From assembly GCA_964017195.1 (NCBI GenBank), contig OZ024892.1, positions 10,896,866 to 10,960,865 on the forward strand: 64,000 bases of DNA, written 5' to 3'. The stretch is from Siderastrea radians (lineage: Eukaryota > Cnidaria > Anthozoa > Scleractinia > Rhizangiidae). Made by a program: the position numbers and the translations under genes. Shown in pieces: positions 31,980 to 41,500 of the stretch (position 1 is its first letter; each line of letters begins with the position of its first letter). The notes below the pieces were generated by a model, which did no database searches, had not been told where the DNA came from, and worked only from the letters and a program-made list of their open reading frames with translations.

Positions 31980-33610
31980 ATGCAAACGGGGAAACCGTTT
32001 CGTTTTCATACCCCATCCAGTATTTTGGTCGTGGGTCCTTCGGGATGTGGCAAAACCGTATTTACGGAAAAACTCTTGTTAGAGAACTCAGACTTGTTTG
32101 AAACCCCACCGACCCAAATGCATTATTGTTATGGTGCATGGCAAGATCGATTTCGAGGCATGCAAGATCAAGGGGTGGTGTTTCACGAAGGCATTCCCGA
32201 TCATGATCATTCTCGTCCCCAGAGCTACGCGGATTTTTTTAAATTACGTCTCTTGTAGCTCTGGTAACGGCCAAAAATTTATTTTTTTTGATTGGCTGAT
32301 TCAAACTGTATGCGCAATAACGTTAAAATTTTTTGGCTTCTACGCATAACGTTTTATTTCCGGTTGAATTAATCAGGGCATTAATTAATATATTGACTTG
32401 ATCAATTACCACGCAAAGAATGTGGCTTAGGGCAGATTAAGCGACCACATTTTGCTGTTTGGTTAAGCACGTAAGAATTCAAAGCGTTAGAGATTGTCGC
32501 TAAATGCCAGCGATTCTTTTCTCGCTACTGCACTTTCTACAAAACTACAACTTTGCCATAAATAAACTTAAGCTTACGTGTAACTGTCTCATCAACTTTT
32601 GTAATGACCTCTTGATGTCGATGTTTAAAAACTTGGGCGCCAAATTCTTCTGGAAATTTTCGATGGGGTAAAACGTAATACAATGTAGCATTTAGTGGCG
32701 AAACGATAAGTACACAATTGACATTCTCACACATCAGAAACCAGACGAATGTTATAAAATAACTGTACAATTCAGTATAACGCAAATGCAATACCTTTAT
32801 TCAGGCAAGATACAAATCCAAACCTCGTGAGCAAAATGCGGGGACAATCGTTCTTCTGAGAACAACTACGGCACGAAAGGCAGCTTTTTAAGTTTGCTCC
32901 TTCCAGGTTTTCCGCTAATTGCAGGAGATTTAGAGGGTTCCGAACAGCTTTTCCATCGATAGGAATTCAAATTTCTCGGCTGTCAGAATTGTCATTCCCA
33001 CATTCTCGTCCCCAGAGCTCCACGGACGAGAATAGAGCAGGCGCAATAGCACCTTAACAAATTAGACATGCGCTACCGGATGTCGTGAATTTCGCGACAT
33101 CCGGTAATGGCTGATACCAGAGCCCTACGATCCCACCGCTGACAGAACAGATCGTAGGCTCTGGGAACGAGAATGGATCATGATGCATTGGTCCAATGGT
33201 TTCCTCAAGGACATGGGGTCCTCGTCTTGGATGATTTAATGGACGAAGGGAGTCACGATAAACGCGTGTTGGATTTATTCACCAAACATTCGCATCATCA
33301 AGGTGTGACAGTGTTGTACTTGTGCCAAGACATGTTTCCCGTGGGCCGATATGCCAAAAGTATTTCCCGCAATGCCCATTACATTGTGGCGTTCAAGAAC
33401 CCCCGAGATCAATTAGGGGTACGCAACGTGTTGCTTCAATCGTTTCCTACCACCTGGAAAGACACGTTGGAGACGTTTCATCAGGCCACCACACGGCCAT
33501 ATGGCTATTTGGTCTTGGATTTACACCCAGCCTCCTCCGATCAACAACGTTTGTTGAGTCACCTGTTAAAAGACGAAGGATGGACTCGCACCTATCAAAA
33601 ACGTCTATAA
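31980..33610 (+). pseudogene. FtsK/HerA-type packaging ATPase split by a transposon
   Basis: The first part (31980-32207) contains Walker A GPSGCGKT (residues 19-26). The second part (from 33176, one TSD copy) has Walker B GVLVLDDLMDE and then VTVLYLCQDMF and SRNAHYIVAFKNPRDQLG, typical of the A32/FtsK-like packaging ATPases of Polintons. A 968-bp element lies between, with 9-bp duplications. Ignoring it, the frame and motif order are continuous. Loss of the ATPase would block DNA packaging from this copy. No other lesion was noticed. Confidence 0.9.
32208..33175. mobile_element. Mutator-like non-autonomous element in the ATPase gene
   Basis: Ends CATTCTCG...CGAGAATG with longer similarity (ATTCTCGTCCCCAGAGC versus ATTCTCGTTCCCAGAGC). 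Flanked by the 9-bp direct repeat GATCATGAT at 32199-32207 and 33176-33184, a size characteristic of Mutator/MULE elements. Near the right end is a second copy of the terminal motif (about 32999) and two strong hairpins (TACCGGATGTCG / CGACATCCGGTA; CTACGATC / GATCGTAG). No transposase. Confidence 0.8.
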
Positions 33611-33652
33611 AGGGACGACACTCCTTTTGAACAGGAAAAAGAGAGAGCAAGC

Positions 33653-34501
33653 ATGGCCGATGATGACCGTCAACCTCCGCAAGCGTACGATACCGTGGCC
33701 CCGGCCGGGGTCGGGGCGACCACCACCAATCAAGTGTCCCCAGGGACTATCCAAGAAATTTTGGATACGGGGGACCGAGACTTGATTGACCAAGCCTTTG
33801 ATCAAATAGAGGATGCTGGTGATTATGATGCCCTGGCCAGATATGTGGAATCGCTGCCTGACCTCCCAACCCTCGGAATGCCTTTACAGGCCTCTTCCCC
33901 CGCCGGGGTAGGAAGTCCAGGAAGTCAATCATTCCGTAGTATACATACCACCCCGGAGTCTTCCCCTGCAACCCCACTTAGTAGGGGAAGCGCAAGTTTG
34001 TTGCCTACTCCTCGAACAGCGACAGGTGGTCGGACAGCAGCGGGTGCTGGGGGTGATGGTGGGGGACGTCGTGGTCCCAGGATTATGCGTAGAGGTGGTG
34101 GACGTGGTGGTGGTGGTGGTGCTGCTGGTGGTGCTGGTGGTGGTGGTGGTGGTGCTGGTGGTGCTGGTGGTGCTGGTGGTGGTGGTGGCGGTGGTGGTGG
34201 TCGTCGTGGTGGGAGTGGTGGACGACGTGGACGACGACGACGACGAACCCCCACTTCGCCTTTGACACCTGCCTCCAATCCAGCCACCCCTCGAGGATCT
34301 TGGAGTCCTGGAAGTCCACCACCTCGTACCTTGGGTCAAGCGGATTTACAACGACGTTTACGGATGATGTTACAAGATCAAGAACAATTGGCACAAGGAC
34401 GTGAAATTGCCAATGTCACCATGACCAATAGCATTGTGACCAGTTATAAACAGGGAGGAGCACCGAGCGTGCAAACTTCTTCGTCCCGGGTTTCGCCGTG
34501 A
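33653..34501 (+). CDS. Gly/Arg-rich low-complexity protein (282 aa)
   Basis: TATAAAG at about 33606 precedes it. The N-terminal 80 residues are acidic and helical (IQEILDTGDRDLIDQAFDQI), followed by Ser/Pro linkers, a Gly-rich block with R-G-G motifs (about residues 123-190), an Arg cluster, and a C-terminal helix (DLQRRLRMMLQDQEQLAQ). No family recognised. The stop overlaps the next start as TGATG. Its position among virion genes suggests a structural or DNA-associated protein. The GGT/GCT microsatellite makes this region prone to length change. Confidence 0.55.
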   Translation: MADDDRQPPQAYDTVAPAGVGATTTNQVSPGTIQEILDTGDRDLIDQAFDQIEDAGDYDALARYVESLPDLPTLGMPLQASSPAGVGSPGSQSFRSIHTTPESSPATPLSRGSASLLPTPRTATGGRTAAGAGGDGGGRRGPRIMRRGGGRGGGGGAAGGAGGGGGGAGGAGGAGGGGGGGGGRRGGSGGRRGRRRRRTPTSPLTPASNPATPRGSWSPGSPPPRTLGQADLQRRLRMMLQDQEQLAQGREIANVTMTNSIVTSYKQGGAPSVQTSSSRVSP

Positions 34502-35133
34502 TGAAAACCATCGTATCGTTATTGAATGGATCGAAACATCATGGCCTTCAATTCCCACCGGAATTATTACAACGCATGGATTCCTTGTATGCCTTTTACC
34601 ACCAACAATGGTGGTGTTATCGCAAAATGTTGAATCATTACAAGTGTATCAATGCCTTGTTCAATGGTATGGCGTTACTCCTGATGGCTGCAGGCATGAT
34701 TGCTGGACCCCTTTTGGACAACAGTACGTTGGTAGCGTGTTTGGCTGCGGTGGGGACGGTGGTCAAAGGATGGAACGATTTTAAACAATACCGATTTAAA
34801 GTGACCATGAGTCGGTTTGCGTTTACCACGTATGCTAAAGCCTTGACCGAATTGAAAACCTATGTGCGTGGTGTTCCCTTGGAGGACCTGGAAGGATTTT
34901 TAATCAAGATGCAAACCTTGGATGATACCATTGTGGATTTCACCCCTCCGTTACCCAAACGATGCTATGTAGACGGATGTCCTCGTCCCTTGAGACCCAA
35001 AGACTATTGGACAAATAAAAAGCCACTCCCTCCCAGTCCCACACTCTTAGAACCATGGCCGTCCAACGAAGACGACGCAGAAAAAGAAGAAGAAGAAAAC
35101 GACAACAAGGCAGTGGTTGGTGGCAAGATTTGA
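34501..35133 (+). CDS. Two-TM membrane protein, SLATT-like
   Basis: 210 aa. A short amphipathic N-terminus is followed by an aromatic/basic helix (YHQQWWCYRKMLNHYK, about 33-48), TM1 (about 49-72), a tight turn LDNST, TM2 (about 76-90), then a cytosolic helix pattern W-N-D-F-K-Q-Y-R-F-K...SRFAFTTYAKALTELKTYVRG. The C-terminus is acidic and Pro-rich. Helix-TM-TM-helix with WxDFxxY after TM2 is the layout of SLATT domains, the two-TM effectors that pair with SLOG or SMODS sensors in bacterial conflict systems (family knowledge). Homology here is inferred from layout only. The alternative is a Polinton-specific membrane protein. Starts in TGATG. Confidence 0.6.
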   Translation: MKTIVSLLNGSKHHGLQFPPELLQRMDSLYAFYHQQWWCYRKMLNHYKCINALFNGMALLLMAAGMIAGPLLDNSTLVACLAAVGTVVKGWNDFKQYRFKVTMSRFAFTTYAKALTELKTYVRGVPLEDLEGFLIKMQTLDDTIVDFTPPLPKRCYVDGCPRPLRPKDYWTNKKPLPPSPTLLEPWPSNEDDAEKEEEENDNKAVVGGKI

Positions 35134-35228
35134 AACGCAATACCCGTCAAGGCTATAAAGAGACGCGAGACCTCATCAAACAAAACAAAGCCCTTCAACG
35201 TGTATTGTCGCACTCATGGTATCCTTGA
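35055..35228 (+). CDS. Arg-rich 57-aa protein overlapping the 2TM gene
   Basis: Begins M-A-V-Q-R-R-R-R-R-K inside the 3' end of the 2TM gene in another frame, continues GSGWWQDLKRNTRQGYKE and ends HSWYP. The overlap (79 bases) and basic start match the style of the other core-like genes. No family name. Confidence 0.5.
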   Translation: MAVQRRRRRKRRRRKRQQGSGWWQDLKRNTRQGYKETRDLIKQNKALQRVLSHSWYP

Positions 35229-35389
35229 GGAGAAGACCACGACGACGACGACGTCGTCAACGAGGAGGTTTTTTAAATCTATTGGTCCCCGCCATGGCGG
35301 GATTGGGGAAAGCCGTGGCATTGGAAACGGATAAACGTATAAAACGCACGATCCAAAAAGCCAACCAACGGTATCGTCGTCGTCGGTAA
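35216..35389 (+). CDS. Arg-rich pX/mu-like small protein 2
   Basis: 57 aa, starting inside the previous gene (13-base overlap). Arg-rich head, Q-R-G-G, then FLNLLVPAMAGLGKAVALE and a basic tail. Same layout as 29048-29239 (RQRGG then hydrophobic then GKAVAL), so the two are probable paralogs. Ends two bases before the next ATG. Confidence 0.5.
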   Translation: MVSLRRRPRRRRRRQRGGFLNLLVPAMAGLGKAVALETDKRIKRTIQKANQRYRRRR

Positions 35390-35391
35390 AG

Positions 35392-35709
35392 ATGCAACGT
35401 CTTCGACGTCAATTACCGTTTTTACGGTCCATGTTACAAGAAGCCAATCGTTTCAAACGTCAAGATTTGTTACAACATGCCAATGCCGATCAAATCAATG
35501 CTGTGAGTGAACTGGTCTTGAACTTCTTAAAAAACAAGATTCCCGTGACCCCACCCATCTTGGCCAAACTTCAACCCTATAAAAAGGTACTACGTGATTT
35601 GGGACGTCGTCGACATTCCGTGAAAAAACGTCGTGCGTGGTTAGTCCAACAAAAAGGACGAGGGTTGTTTCAAGGGCTTCATCACGTGTTATGTCAATGT
35701 GTTCGTTAA
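35392..35709 (+). CDS. Conserved-type small helical Polinton protein (105 aa)
   Basis: Basic, all-helical sequence (FLRSMLQEANRFKRQDLLQH; VSELVLNFLKNKIPVTPPIL; LRDLGRRRHSVKKRRAWLVQ, ending near KGRGLF). The ...LNxLKxxxPVTxxxxxKLxxYKKxLRxL pattern resembles small helical proteins I recall from many metazoan Polintons; function unknown. Open; ATG two bases after the preceding stop. Confidence 0.55.
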   Translation: MQRLRRQLPFLRSMLQEANRFKRQDLLQHANADQINAVSELVLNFLKNKIPVTPPILAKLQPYKKVLRDLGRRRHSVKKRRAWLVQQKGRGLFQGLHHVLCQCVR

Positions 35710-35909
35710 CTCTTCCCACGTGGATGTTACAAGACGCCCATCGAGAAACATGGAAAGACGCATGTTCTTATTGGAAGCATAAATATCACCTGTTGTATCG
35801 AGAGACCATGCATATCTTAAAGTCCCGTCTTTGTGAGAGCTGTCGTGCCTTGGAAGACGGGGAACTTTGCCCCGACTGTAGTCAACCCCCATGGACGAGG
35901 TCTACATGA
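35691..35909 (+). CDS. Small CxxC zinc-binding-like protein (72 aa)
   Basis: Overlaps the previous gene by 19 bases in another frame. A helical first half is followed by CESC...CPDC, a possible zinc ribbon or knuckle. Ends inside the start of the next gene. Family not recognised. Confidence 0.45.
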   Translation: MSMCSLTLPTWMLQDAHRETWKDACSYWKHKYHLLYRETMHILKSRLCESCRALEDGELCPDCSQPPWTRST

Positions 35910-36528
35910 TTCCCCACAAGGACTTGGAGCAACGCATTCAATATTACAAAGGAGAACTCACCGAAAATGCCTTGTTGAACAAAGCGGCCACGTTACCGCC
36001 AAAAAACATGTCTTGTTAGCCAACCCCCAATTACCCCCAGCCCTAGTCAATGCTCAAACCAAACCGTTGAGTCAAGAATTAACCAAGTTAACCAAACGTA
36101 TCCGTCAATTTCCCGGAGGCGTGGGTGTTGGTGCACCGGGTGGCCCACCAGGCGAAGGAGGCGAGGAAGAGGCTGGGGATTTGGTGACGGGACCTGTGGA
36201 ACAATGGTTGAAGCACATGATGAAAGGCAGCCCGTCGACTCCCAAACCCCCCATTACACCAGTGACCCCGAAAGGCAAAACCACCAGTAAGATTCCCATC
36301 AAGAAAGGGAGCCCATCCACCAGTCGAGGAGACGATCTCAGTCGTCGTTTAGAAGCCATTCGAGAAGGTCGCAAGACCTTGGAAAAACAAATAGCTGAGA
36401 GTGCTAAAGGCAAAGGCAAATGCAAAGCACCCGCCCGAGAAGTGGAACGATTGAAACCCTTACCCGGTTGGGAAGATTGGCACCGAGGCAAAAAGTTACG
36501 ACGTCGATTGGATTACGACAGTGACTAA
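35891..36528 (+). pseudogene. Polinton structural-type protein with one frameshift
   Basis: ATG at 35891 opens M-D-E-V-Y-M-I-P-H with a helical HKDLEQRIQYYKGELTENAL. The frame closes at 36019, but the continuing sequence KKHVLLANPQLPPALVN is in another frame that runs open to 36528. A single-base change around 35984-36000 explains both. The remainder is Gly/Pro-rich and Lys-rich with a helical end (RRLEAIREGRKTLEKQIAE) and an acidic tail YDSD. Likely a virion-associated protein. The break could also be an assembly error in a short homopolymer. Confidence 0.55.
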
Positions 36529-36531
36529 AAG

Positions 36532-36888
36532 ATGCCCACCAAGAGGAGAAGGGGTATCAAACGGAAACGCACCCAACGAGGAGGGGCATTGGATGTACAA
36601 AAATGGATCGCTAAAACGGGGAAGGAATTTCATTGGCCTGGTTATCAGTACATGGGCCCTGGCACGCATTTGGCCAAACGTCTGAAACGTGGGGATCCCA
36701 GCATCAATCGCTTGGACCAGATTGCTAAACAACACGACATTGATTACAGCCGTGCCAAGAATTTGCAAGATAAATGGAAAGCCGATACTAAGATGATCCA
36801 AGCCATTGATCGATTACCCGGCAAGAAAACCAAGACGGAACGTGTGGTCAAAAAAATCATGCAAGCCAAGAAACGTTTAAAATTGTAA
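36532..36888 (+). CDS. Parvovirus-VP1-type phospholipase A2-like protein
   Basis: 118 aa. Basic R-G-G head (KRKRTQRGG), then the PLA2 signature: a calcium-loop-like GYQYMGPGTHL (residues about 37-47) and catalytic HDIDY with H68-D69, in a Parvo_coat_N-like arrangement. A Lys-rich tail follows. Polinton/adintovirus elements are known to carry such PLA2 domains, which in parvoviruses open endosomal membranes. Intact. ATG three bases after the preceding stop. Confidence 0.75.
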   Translation: MPTKRRRGIKRKRTQRGGALDVQKWIAKTGKEFHWPGYQYMGPGTHLAKRLKRGDPSINRLDQIAKQHDIDYSRAKNLQDKWKADTKMIQAIDRLPGKKTKTERVVKKIMQAKKRLKL

Positions 36889-36996
36889 TTTAATGACACT
36901 GTTTTTTGAGAATCCTACAGAACCCGTTGTGATGTAGACACAATGATCCGCGTTGATAAAAATAAAAAAAAAATGTCAAAGCAGTGTCTTTTTTTT
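36889..36996. terminator. Convergent 3' ends / poly(A) region
   Basis: AT-rich gap between the plus-strand late cluster and the minus-strand gene. ATAAAAATAAAA follows the plus genes and a T-tract faces the minus gene. Confidence 0.45.
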
Positions 36997-38284
36997 TCAC
37001 GTAACAAAGTCATCCAAATCAAAGCAAGAATCCTGCGGGGTCCCTTCGTCCACCGACATGTCACTTAACAAACCATATAAAGAGTCGTTCGATGACGACG
37101 ACAAGTCACACAAAGAGTCGTCCGATGACGACGACGGCAAGTCACTAAGCTCCTCTAGTAGATTGTCCAAAAATCCCCTCCCATCGTCCCACATGTCACA
37201 AGAAGAAAGGGACGATTCGTCGCATACAGCATGATCCCCTGAATCCATGTCCGTTATAGTCATGGCACAAGGTGGGTCTTTGTCCTCCTCCGGGGTGGAT
37301 GCGAGGGAGTCATCAAAGTCCCGCATGAAATCTTCCAGCGTCACCGTAAGTGTCAGGGGGCCTAAGGCTTGGACTTTCTCCGCCGTTCTCTGTCGTTCCA
37401 TTGCCCCTCTTTGTCTCGCTAAGAGGGCAGCGGCCTCACGCTTTTTCGCTCGAAATTGTTCCTTCCACCGCTGACCTGCTTCCGATTGACGACGTTGTCT
37501 TTGATAGGTCCGGAGTTGTTCTGCGTGGGTGTCATAGTACCGTTTCTGGTATCCAGATACTCGGTCGGGATGTCTGGCCCGGTACCTGGCGCTGGAAGCC
37601 CGCGACTGCGCCCGTCGTTGGGCTTCTTTAGCATGGAGCTCTGCCAATGCGCCGTAAACGTCATCATCATCGTCGTCGTCGTCGTAGTCAAAGCTTACTA
37701 GGTTGGTCTTACGACGTTTCGCCCGATACCGTTGTTTCGAAGCGGCTACTCGGTCGGGATGTCTGGCCCGGTACCTGGCCCTGGAAGCCCGTCGCCGCGC
37801 CAGTCGTTGGGCTTCTTTGGCCTGGAGCTTCCTAAGTTCGTCGTAAACGTCGTCGTCGTTTGGTGGGTACGTCGTCGTCGTCGTGGTGGTGGGGCGTCGG
37901 TGGCACGTGCAACGACATTGTTGGACGCGTTTTAAGTGAGGCATCAGGAGATGGCGGCGGTGCTGGTGGGGGCGTGAGAGGGCGCTTGAACTGATAGCGC
38001 CAGTAGCTGCAGCAATAGTCAAGCCCCTCGATAAACCAGTCTGTTGTCAACTGAGGGTAACAACCGGGGGTCCAATGCTGACGTACGTAGGTGGCTCGTG
38101 CTGCCTGGGCTGCCTGGGCTGCTCGTCTCAATCGCTTTCTCTCCTCCTCCAACAGCTCCCCAAACTCAGTAACGCCTTCGTCCAACAGCAGCTCCTCCTT
38201 CACTTTCGCCAAGATGGCTTCTACTTCAAGATCTTGTTCAAAAGCTTCGAATTCTTCTAGCAGGTTCTCATGACTAGAGTCCAT
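36997..38284 (-). pseudogene. Acidic/basic regulator-like gene with duplicated RYRARHPDRV module, one frameshift
   Basis: Minus strand, ATG at 38284 about 30 bases after TATAAAA (38316-38322). The N-terminal part is acidic and helical (ENLLEEFEAFEQDLEVEAIL), then Pro-rich. A frame change in a CGT microsatellite (about 37840-37900) links it to the downstream frame, which has two copies of a basic module (KEAQRLARRRASRARYRARH about 37790 and KEAQRRAQSRASSARYRARH about 37620, each ending PDRV), preceded by Asp runs. The C-terminus is acidic with tandem S-S-D-D-S-L-C-D/Y-L units. No family named; DNA-binding plus acidic activation is a guess. A truncated copy of its start lies at 23035. Confidence 0.6.
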
Positions 38285-38504
38285 CTTGGGATGACTCACC
38301 CCGAGGTTCGATCTGTTTTATAGTCTCTCATTCGTTCCCGCGTGGCATGATGGTCTCCATCTAGGGAGGGGGGAGGGGGGTCCCCCCACCCCTCCCTGGG
38401 GCACCCTGTGCCCTGTTTGGTGATTGGTTCATGCCCTTATCCCACGTGACCCTTTGTTTCTCTATAAAAAAACGAGCACTGACCTCCAGCTAGTTCATCT
38501 GATC
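38285..38504. promoter_or_regulatory. Bidirectional TATA promoter: 38284 gene and PolB
   Basis: TATAAAA faces left at 38316-38322 and TATAAAAAA faces right at 38463-38470. Between lie CACGTG and CCAAT-like (TGATTGG, ATTGG) elements and a G/C-rich run. The inverted partial copy at 22870-23034 shares both TATA regions. Confidence 0.75.
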
Positions 38505-41500
38505 ATGTCCTCTCACCAAGAGGAGGAGGCGGGGCCCAGTGGCCTCGCCGCCGAAGAAATGAGGCGCTTACTCAACCTCAGTACATCTGATGTAGAAGAA
38601 GACGACCCGCCTGTGGAACCTTCCCTACTCTATGAGGAAGAGATGGCTTGCAGTGACGAGGATGAAATCTGTCAAGAGGCGTTGGATCGCTTCGAACGGC
38701 AACATCAATTTCAAACCCACCTCCTTGAACAAAGTGGTGGAGGTATGGATGCCAGTGCGGAGGGCGCCTTCGAGTTTGACTTGGACAATTATGTCGATCG
38801 TCTGAGTAGCCGAATGGGTGTTCGTGAACGTCATTTCAAAACCCAGTTACGACAAACGGGGAACTTAATTCCAGATCAAAACATCACAGAAGCACTTCAA
38901 GATGGCTTACGTCGAGCGGTGAATCAAGTGTTAGCCACGACTCCCGACCTCCACGATCAAGATCGCCTCTACTTCACCATTGGCTCCAACAGGCTCCACA
39001 ACAACTTTCACGGCTGGGGTTTACAAGCAGGAGAATGGCGTGAAGGAGGTGAACGTATGGATGCCCTGTTCAATCGATTGGCCCAAGCCCTCAACAGCAA
39101 TGAACAATTTGAAATGGACGATTCGTTCCAATTGTCCATTACTCAAGTCCATCATGCCCCTCAGGGAACCGGCAAACCCCGCCGTGGCAAACCCGGCCAT
39201 CCTACCATGCAACTATTGACGAGTCAGAAACGAAGCGTCATCAGAATTAACAATAGAGATGAATTCTGTTGTGCCAGAGCCCTCGTCGTCGCCAAAGCTC
39301 GCCTGGACCAACACCCGAAATGGTCGTCGATTCGACACGGAGGGAAACTTCAAAGAACCCTGGCTCTAGAGCTACAACATGAAGCCAAGGTGCCCTTGGG
39401 CCCTTGCAGTTACGATGCCTTAACGGCCTTCAGTGCGGCCCCGTCCCTTGCCAATTACCAGATCATCCTGGCGGATGCTCACCGGTCTTTTCATATCACC
39501 ACCTTTGGAGACACCCAAGACAAACAATTGATTTTGCTCCACGACCATGACCATTACGATGTCATTACCCGTTTACCAGGGTTTTTCGGGTCCAGTTATG
39601 TATGTGCCCACTGTTGGAAACCCTATAATACCCAGGGAGAGCATCGATGCAACAAGAAAAAGCAATGCGGGGCATGTCGCCAAAAAGAGTGCCCTGATTT
39701 CCAGGCAGCTTACCCTCGAGGCCAGAAAGCCACACGACGTTGCCAACAATGTCATCGGGACTTTTTCGGAGAGACTTGCTACCAAACACATCTCGTCAAG
39801 GACCACGCTGGCAAACCCGTGACCAACCCCCAGTCCTCCGTGTGCTTTCTTCGCCGTCGCTGTCCTAACTGCCTCAAACAGGACGTAGGGGTGGAAAGAA
39901 TTCAAAGGCATCAGTGCTACTACGTGGACTGCCCTTCTTGCCATGAGTACGTGCACGGTGAAACCCATCTTTGTTTTATTCAAAGACCCCCAAAGCCTCA
40001 AGAAAAGAAGAGAAAGAAGAAACGTCAAGGAGGTCCTCGTGCTAAACGAGGAGCGGCGGCCGCAGAGCTTCAAACCGCACCGGAGGAGGAGGAAGATGTG
40101 GACGACCTGCCCCCCTTGCACGTGTTTTTTGATATTGAAGCCATGCAACCCCACGAACAACACATTGCTAATCTCATCGTGGCCGAAACCGAAGACGACG
40201 ATCAACCTATTCGCTTCCCAGGCGAATATTGTACCCGAGATTTTCTCGAATGGCTGGATACACTCACGTTGAACGACACCCGACAAGTCAATGTCTTAGC
40301 TCATAATTTCCAAGGGTACGATGGTTACTTTGTGGTTCATCAATACCATAGTGACAACCGGATCGTCGAACAGCTCCGGAACGGGTGTAAACTCTTGGAA
40401 GTCAAACACGATCGTATCCGATTCATCGATTCTCTCAGTTTCTTCCAGATGCCACTGTCAGCCTTTCCCAAAACCTTTGGATTAACGGAACTGAAAAAAG
40501 GTTACTTCCCACACAAGTCCAATATCCCAGAACACCAAACGTACGTGGGCATCGTCCCGGCCCTCGATTACTACATGCCTGAAACCATGTCTCCCGAAGG
40601 CAAGCAAGCCTTGGAAAAGTGGCATCAAGAGCAACGCGAGAAGGAGGTGGTATTTGATTTCCACAAAGAATTGGTTGAGTACTGTGAATCAGATGTGCGT
40701 CTCTTGAAACAAGGATGTCTGACCTTCAAACGGTTGTTTGAAGCTCAAGCGGGTTTCAACCCGTTTGATCAAATCACGATTGCTTCTGCCTGCAACAAGG
40801 ATTTACGTATGAACCGGATGATCCCTAACAGTATTGCCAGTGAACCCACCCTTGGTTGGAAGAATCGCATCAATCACTCCAACGTGTCCATCGAATGGCT
40901 CACTTGGTGTACCCAAGAACAGTCTCAGGACATTCAACATGCCAGAAATGCCGGCGAGTATCGCATCCCCGGCACCCACTTCCATGTGGATGGTTACTGC
41001 CACGACACCCAGACCGTGTACGAATTTCAAGGTTGTTTCACCCATGGATGTCCCACCTGTCATCCAAACCGCCACGAAAAACATGTGCGTCACTATGATC
41101 GAACCATGCAAGATATCTACGAAATCTCGCAACACAAGGTCCAACAGTTAAGAGAACAAGGGTACACTGTGGTCCAAATATGGGAATGCGAATGGAAACG
41201 TCTCAAAGAAACCAACCCAGAGATCCAATCCTTCGTCAACAACCTGGAGTTGAACAACCCCCTCAACCCTCGTGACGCTTTCTGTGGAGGTCGGACCAAT
41301 GCAGTGAAACTGTACCACCATGTCACATCCAGTCAAAAGATCCATTCCATTGATGTCACCTCCTTGTACCCTTGGGTCAACAAAACCTCTGTCTACCCTA
41401 AAGGACATCCTGAATTCATTTCACAACCGGGTCACACGGACATCCAAGAGTACTTTGGACTCATCCAATGCAAAGTCCTGCCTCCACGTGACCTCTACCA

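Noticed and set aside
32098..32349. Frame across the left edge of the Mutator-like insert
   Set aside because: Begins in the wrong frame of the ATPase and runs into the insertion.
33925..34394. Long antisense frames rich in His, Pro or Thr opposite the Gly-rich gene
   Set aside because: They are mirror readings of the GGT/GCT repeat; no start context, no family features.
39573..40286. 237-codon minus-strand frame inside PolB
   Set aside because: Antisense to the polymerase; no recognisable features.
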